The position numbers were made by a program, and so were the translations under genes. A model generated the notes under the pieces. The model was given only the letters and a program-made list of their open reading frames with translations. It did no database searches and was not told the DNA's origin. Below, one piece after another: positions 60,210 to 64,000 of a stretch of 64,000 nucleotides of DNA. Source of the stretch: an uncultured Bacillota bacterium (GTDB lineage: Bacteria > Bacillota > Clostridia > Christensenellales > UBA1242). The stretch covers positions 159,730 through 223,729 of the forward strand of contig UQVQ01000001.1 of the NCBI GenBank assembly GCA_900544595.1, read 5' to 3'. Numbering within the stretch: the stretch's first letter is position 1; the number at the start of each line of letters is the position of its first letter.

Positions 60210-61646
60210 CTACATTTCCATTTCGGCTTCGTTTTGCTCGCCATCTGTTTGAGCGCTTTCAAATTCAGATTCACTAAACTCTTTAATTTGTGGCTTGCTA
60301 AATTTTTCTCTTGCCATATCAATTTTAAAAATTTGTTCAAGAATATCTGGTTGATTTCCGTTTTGTTCCATAAAATATGGATCCCCAATTTTTTGTTTTT
60401 TTCTTATATAGTTCCCTTTTGCTTCATTATACACGCAAACTTTTTCTTGCGCAAGAAGGTTTTCAAAAGTTAATGGTTTTTCGTCAACAAGAACAATTCC
60501 ATAATTCCTGCTGTTAATAAATTTAAAGAAATCGCAAACACCGTCAAATGTTTTGTTTTCAAGGTTAATAAGCCCTAATTTTTCTTCAAGCCCTTTTTCG
60601 CAAATGTCCTCGTTAACATCTTCAACAAGATTAAAATACGTTTCTGTTAAAAAGTTGAAAGTTTCTGGTCTTAATAATTGATCAACTTCTTTTTCGGAAG
60701 AACCAAAATAGAATGTTTGAGCAAAGTTTGAAAATGCATTTCCAATAAGTTTTTCAATTTCACCAACATTTTCAAACAATTCCAAATTATCCCAAACAAT
60801 TCCCTCAACTTTATCTGCCAAAAGCGAAATCATGTTTTTGTTTAAAAGAGCCTCAGTTTCAAGCATAAGAGACATACTTTGGTTTTGCACTTGCGAAATT
60901 GCATATGCAATTGATTTAATGTTTTTTTCTGTTACATCTTCAACCCCAATCTCTCTTGCTATTCTTGAAAAGTCGCCATCATTAAAATATCCTTCAAAAA
61001 GAGCATTTCCGGCAAGCAAATAAAACATTCTTACAAACTGAACTTCAAAACGATATGACTCAAGAGGAACATCACGCTTAACAGCATATGCCACTTGTCT
61101 TAAAGCAAGATATTCCGTAACTCCTTCATCAAATTGATTATAGTTGTCGTTTTCATTCTCGCCAAAATCAAGGAAATATCCAAATTGGTGTTGAATTTCT
61201 TTGTCAACGTAAAAAGGGTCATTCAAACTTTGAAATTCTTTGCTAGTTTTTGAGTAGTTATGTTTTGAAAAAATATGATTCATTTCATGAAACATCGTGC
61301 AAAAATTATTTTCCCTAAAACTATTTCGAATTGAAATAATTTTTTCATCAGCAATATCAGTTATTGCATTTGCTTGTCTATCATTTAAGCTAAGATATTT
61401 ATCAACTCTTAAATCCGCAACATCTCTTCGAATTTTTCTTGCATCAAGCAAAGGCGAAATTCCCATATAATGAAGCGCTTCAAAATATAACTTAAATCTT
61501 TCCTCAACGCTTTTGCCCAAATTAAATTTTTCGCCAATTTGCTTAGCAAGAAGCGGCGAAATATAAAACAATTGGTCTTCATTTTCCAAAGAGCATTTGT
61601 TTAAAAGAAGTTTTTTATTCGCATAAACATATTTTTTCTTAGGCAT
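60210..61646 (-). CDS. Putative cytoplasmic zinc metallopeptidase (zincin-like)
   Basis: 478 aa, family not recognised. MFHEMNHIF gives an HExxH motif (His120, Glu121, His124), and NQFDEGVTEYLALRQ at about 170-184 offers Glu174 or Glu178 as third ligand. DEG.TEY is the pattern seen in gluzincins (M1, M61), although the spacing of about 50 residues is longer than HExxH-x18-E. The rest is helical, and the C terminus is acidic. No signal peptide, so it acts inside the cell. SD AAAGGGA. Confidence 0.7.
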   Translation of the reverse strand: MPKKKYVYANKKLLLNKCSLENEDQLFYISPLLAKQIGEKFNLGKSVEERFKLYFEALHYMGISPLLDARKIRRDVADLRVDKYLSLNDRQANAITDIADEKIISIRNSFRENNFCTMFHEMNHIFSKHNYSKTSKEFQSLNDPFYVDKEIQHQFGYFLDFGENENDNYNQFDEGVTEYLALRQVAYAVKRDVPLESYRFEVQFVRMFYLLAGNALFEGYFNDGDFSRIAREIGVEDVTEKNIKSIAYAISQVQNQSMSLMLETEALLNKNMISLLADKVEGIVWDNLELFENVGEIEKLIGNAFSNFAQTFYFGSSEKEVDQLLRPETFNFLTETYFNLVEDVNEDICEKGLEEKLGLINLENKTFDGVCDFFKFINSRNYGIVLVDEKPLTFENLLAQEKVCVYNEAKGNYIRKKQKIGDPYFMEQNGNQPDILEQIFKIDMAREKFSKPQIKEFSESEFESAQTDGEQNEAEMEM

Positions 61647-61705
61647 ATTTTTCCCTTTACGGCTATATTATTGCAAAACGTAATCATTTTGTCAATATGC
61701 AAAAA

Positions 61706-61736
61706 TAAAAACCACCAATAAATCTTGGCAGTTTTT
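61706..61736 (-). terminator. Probable terminator of the HIT gene
   Basis: AAAAAC..CCAA / TTGG..GTTTTT stem with an internal 2x2 mismatch and 6-nt loop. Weaker than others in the window. Confidence 0.5.
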
Positions 61737-61795
61737 AATCATAAAATTCTTCAAGATCTGAATTGTTATTGTAAAATTCTCGTTGCAAACAAGCG

Positions 61796-62131
61796 CTATG
61801 CTTCCCAAGAAAGTTTCTTTCCGCCAATAATATGAACATGCAAATGTTGAACAGTTTGTCCTGCGTCGTCGCCTTGGTTAATTATAATTCGATAGCCTTT
61901 TGAAAGCCCAAGTTCGTCTTTCATTTGCGCAAGTTTGTTAAGCATAAAAGAAAGTTCCATTGCCTCGCTAACTGTTGCTTCTTCAAGTCTTGCATAATGT
62001 TTTTTTGGAACCATAAGAAGATGAATTGGAGCAATTGGTTCAATATCCTTAAAAATAACGCAAGTTTCGTCCTCATAAACTTTTTCTGAAGGAATTTCCC
62101 CCGAAATTATTTTGCAAAATACGCAATCCAT
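61796..62131 (-). CDS. HIT-family protein (HinT-like)
   Basis: 111 aa. DCVFCKIISGEIPSEKVYEDE, HLLMVPKKHYARLEEA and the histidine triad QHLHVHIIGG. Probable purine nucleoside phosphoramidase. Two N-terminal cysteines (CVFC) resemble the zinc site of many HIT proteins. SD AAAGGAG. Confidence 0.95.
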   Translation of the reverse strand: MDCVFCKIISGEIPSEKVYEDETCVIFKDIEPIAPIHLLMVPKKHYARLEEATVSEAMELSFMLNKLAQMKDELGLSKGYRIIINQGDDAGQTVQHLHVHIIGGKKLSWEA

Positions 62132-62150
62132 AAATTTTTTCTCCTTTTTA

Positions 62151-62287
62151 TATTGTTTTTTATATTATTTTTATTATTTTTTTGTTAATTTTTATTATTT
62201 TTTTGCCATTTAATTTAAAAATTATTTTATTTTTAATTAAATTTTTATTTTTTTATTTAAAAAATTAAATTTTTAATAATTTTTTAA
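62151..62287. other. Nearly pure A/T spacer
   Basis: About 137 bp between mtaB and the HIT gene with only five G or C. Made of T runs and AATT/TTAA stretches; several weak A/T-only hairpins are possible but no clear terminator or promoter. Confidence 0.8.
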
Positions 62288-63553
62288 CTATTTTTTCATA
62301 TTTTTAACAACTGCTAATGCCCCGTCAATATAAGGTTTTTTAAGTTTAACGGTAACAAAAGTGTTTGTCTCCAACTTTTCTGCTTTAATATAACATTTAA
62401 TGTAATTTTCGGCATGACCAATATAATATTGACCTTCTTTTTCCTCAATTAAAACGGAATGAAGAGTTTTTTTGCATTTATTTATGTATTTTTTTTGCAA
62501 TTTTTCATTGATTTTTTCAAGAATTTCAACTCTTTTTCGTTTAATATCTCCGTTAAGGTCTTTCATTCTTGCCGCAACTGTTCCCTCGCGCTTTGAATAT
62601 GGGAAAACATGAATTTGGAAAAATTTAACTTTCTTAACAAAATTAACCGTTTCCATAAATTCTTCCTCGGTTTCGCCAGGAAATCCAACAATAACATCGG
62701 TTGTTATTGCAGGGTTAACAAAACATTTTCGAATTTTTTGAACAACCGCAAGAAACTGCTCTGGCGTGTAGTGTCTGTTCATTCTTTTAAGAACAGTTGC
62801 GCTTCCGCTTTGAAGAGAAAGATGGAAATGAGGGCAAAGATTTTTCATTTTTGAAATCACTTCCAAAAGCTCGTCGTTAACAACACCTTGTTCAAGCGAG
62901 CCAAGCCTAATTCGAACGTTATAATCGGAAAGCATTTCCAAAAGTTTTCCAAGGGCTGGCTTGCCATCAATTTTAAAATCGGAAATGTCAATCCCGGTTA
63001 AAACAATTTCTTTTGCAAATTGTTGCAAATTTTCAACTTCATTTAAAATTTCAACAACATTTCTCGACCTGCTTCTTCCTCTTAAATATGGAATTAAGCA
63101 ATATGAACAAAAATTGTTGCATCCGTCTTGAATTTTAATGTATGCGCGCGTTTTTGAAGGTTTTGAAACATATGTGTCGTTATAATCCAAAGGAAGCAAA
63201 TCAAGTTCAACAACTCCCGTTCCTTTTTCAATTGCGTCGGCAAGTTTAAGTTTGTTTGCAACGCCCGAAATATGAACAACATTTTTCCCTTTTTGAAAAT
63301 TTTGAGGGTTGTGCTGACTTGCGCATCCGCACACATATATCTTCGCTTTTGGGTTTAATTTTTGAATTTTTGCCAAAACTTGGCGCGATTTTTTCTCTGC
63401 CTCATTCGTAACCGCACATGTGTTAACAACATATGCGTCCGCCTTTTCAAGCTCGTAGGAAACATCAATTCCCCTCTCCTCCAAGGCAAGGGCAATTGCA
63501 TCGCTTTCATATTGATTAACTTTGCATCCAAGCGTGTGAATAACAACTTTCAT
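62288..63553 (-). CDS. mtaB: tRNA (t6A37) methylthiotransferase MtaB
   Basis: 421 aa. N-terminal UPF0004 domain (TLGCKVNQYESDAI, VVNTCAVTNEAEKKSRQ, VCGCASQHNP), giving the second Fe-S cluster cysteines; radical SAM motif CNNFCSYC; GRSRSR; C-terminal TRAM domain. Converts t6A37 to ms2t6A in tRNA-Lys. The start is ATG 63553, the family N terminus. No SD; TATCAT ends 6 nt before the ATG. Confidence 0.95.
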   Translation of the reverse strand: MKVVIHTLGCKVNQYESDAIALALEERGIDVSYELEKADAYVVNTCAVTNEAEKKSRQVLAKIQKLNPKAKIYVCGCASQHNPQNFQKGKNVVHISGVANKLKLADAIEKGTGVVELDLLPLDYNDTYVSKPSKTRAYIKIQDGCNNFCSYCLIPYLRGRSRSRNVVEILNEVENLQQFAKEIVLTGIDISDFKIDGKPALGKLLEMLSDYNVRIRLGSLEQGVVNDELLEVISKMKNLCPHFHLSLQSGSATVLKRMNRHYTPEQFLAVVQKIRKCFVNPAITTDVIVGFPGETEEEFMETVNFVKKVKFFQIHVFPYSKREGTVAARMKDLNGDIKRKRVEILEKINEKLQKKYINKCKKTLHSVLIEEKEGQYYIGHAENYIKCYIKAEKLETNTFVTVKLKKPYIDGALAVVKNMKK

Positions 63554-63559
63554 ATCTAT

Positions 63560-63589
63560 ATGATACATCATTCCCGTCAAAATTCGCAA
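63560..63589 (-). promoter_or_regulatory. Predicted leaderless promoter of mtaB
   Basis: -35 TTGCGA (63584-63589), 18-bp spacer, -10 TATCAT (63560-63565), 6 nt to ATG 63553. Confidence 0.5.
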
Positions 63590-63799
63590 CTGCTTTTGCA
63601 AAATTAGTTTAACAATTTTTTACTTGCCCCCGAAAAAATTTTTTGTCAGCAAAATGCGTTAATTTAATCTAAAACACTAAAACTTTAATCATGCAAGAAG
63701 CATATTGAAATTTTTTATTAAAATTGTTTGTAATTTTATAAAAAAAGGTGTTAAATATATATAATATTAAATTAAACTTTACTAAACAAAGGAGAAAAA

Positions 63800-63889
63800 A
63801 TGTGCAAGGCGCAAGATAAAAATGAAAGAGAAAGTAACTGTTGCACTTTTTGCAAGCCATCTTTTTTCGTGCATGAATTTAATATATAA
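63800..63889 (+). CDS. 29-aa Cys-containing peptide, possible leader peptide
   Basis: Short ORF starting MCKAQDKNERESNCCTFCK, with four Cys in 29 residues (2, 14, 15, 18), and good SD AAAGGAG. A TATAAT lies at 63760-63765. A strong terminator begins 10 nt after the stop, and the next gene starts only 19 nt after the terminator. This layout suggests a regulatory leader peptide, though a small functional Cys-rich protein is possible. Confidence 0.5.
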   Translation: MCKAQDKNERESNCCTFCKPSFFVHEFNI

Positions 63890-63898
63890 AATTTAGAG

Positions 63899-63936
63899 AA
63901 ACTATTGTGCAAGAGCACAGCGGTTTTTCTTTTTTG
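63899..63936 (+). terminator. Terminator or attenuator before the last gene
   Basis: 12-bp stem AAACTATTGTGC / GCACAGCGGTTT (one mismatch, two G-T), AAGA loop, then TTCTTTTTT. No promoter fits between it and the SD of the next gene. Confidence 0.75.
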
Positions 63937-63954
63937 ACGTTCTAGGGAGAAAAT

Positions 63955-64000
63955 ATGAAGTTAATGAGTTTTTGGAGTAAGTTTTTCATAGCCCTTGCAA
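63955..64000 (+). CDS. Start of a gene running off the window
   Basis: ATG with SD TAGGGAGA. Only 15 residues are visible (MKLMSFWSKFFIALA), which look like the start of a signal peptide or membrane anchor. Identity cannot be judged. Confidence 0.6.
   Translation, partial: MKLMSFWSKFFIALA

Overview
The window looks like chromosome from a low-GC, endospore-forming member of the Bacillota, most likely an uncultured or gut Clostridia-type organism. The evidence is a complete spoIIIAA-AH operon, sigG, gpr, gerW/ytfJ, ylbJ and spoVG, the Firmicute rplU-prp-rpmA order with an L27 pre-sequence, efp directly upstream of spoIIIA, and frequent TTG starts. Genus cannot be fixed by eye. GC content looks like roughly one third, but I did not compute it.

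Layout. 1-8.8 kb: 3' part of gap, alr, a membrane-anchored DUF2726-like protein, ung, an unknown overlapping gene pair, recJ and hemZ. 9-17.5 kb (minus strand): spoIIIA operon, efp, then nrnA-truB-endonuclease IV. 17.6-17.9 kb: tRNA operon (fMet, Met, Glu) with a near-consensus promoter. 18-26 kb: an unknown gene, an ABC exporter, sigG, lysS, a solitary HicB-like protein, comM and rplS. 26-34 kb: a probable HEPN-CBS protein, spoVG, murC, a flippase-like membrane protein, yqeY, a phosphoesterase, a Cys-rich small protein, murI, gpr and rpsT. 34-46 kb: plsC, rluB, a D,D-carboxypeptidase, gerW, DUF2953, tsaD, pta, ylbJ, yraN, rbgA, trmD, a lipoprotein M1 peptidase and an SDR reductase.

46.2-54.8 kb is the unusual part: ten intact minus-strand genes forming a short-tailed-phage particle module. 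Read 5' to 3' they are a TerS-like protein, portal, scaffold, major capsid protein, a small protein, head-tail adaptor, beta-propeller-type nozzle, a coiled-coil protein, a BhlA/UviB-like protein and a holin-like protein. There is no large terminase, integrase, replication gene, tail fibre or endolysin, and no att site was seen. Terminators flank both ends. I read it as a domesticated or helper-dependent particle system rather than an ordinary prophage.

54.8-64 kb: an unknown membrane-anchored acidic protein, the floA-nfeD operon, an OGG-type glycosylase, rplU-prp-rpmA, a putative zincin with a partner gene, a HIT protein, mtaB and, at the edge, a short Cys-rich leader-like ORF followed by a terminator and the start of another gene.

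Two expression themes recur. First, about ten chromosomal genes lack a Shine-Dalgarno sequence and have a -10 box ending about 6 nt before the ATG, as expected for leaderless mRNAs; nine of the ten phage-module genes instead have normal ribosome binding sites or a usable SD. Second, several promoters (sigG, alr, the phage module) overlap an intrinsic terminator so that upstream read-through is blocked while the local start escapes it.
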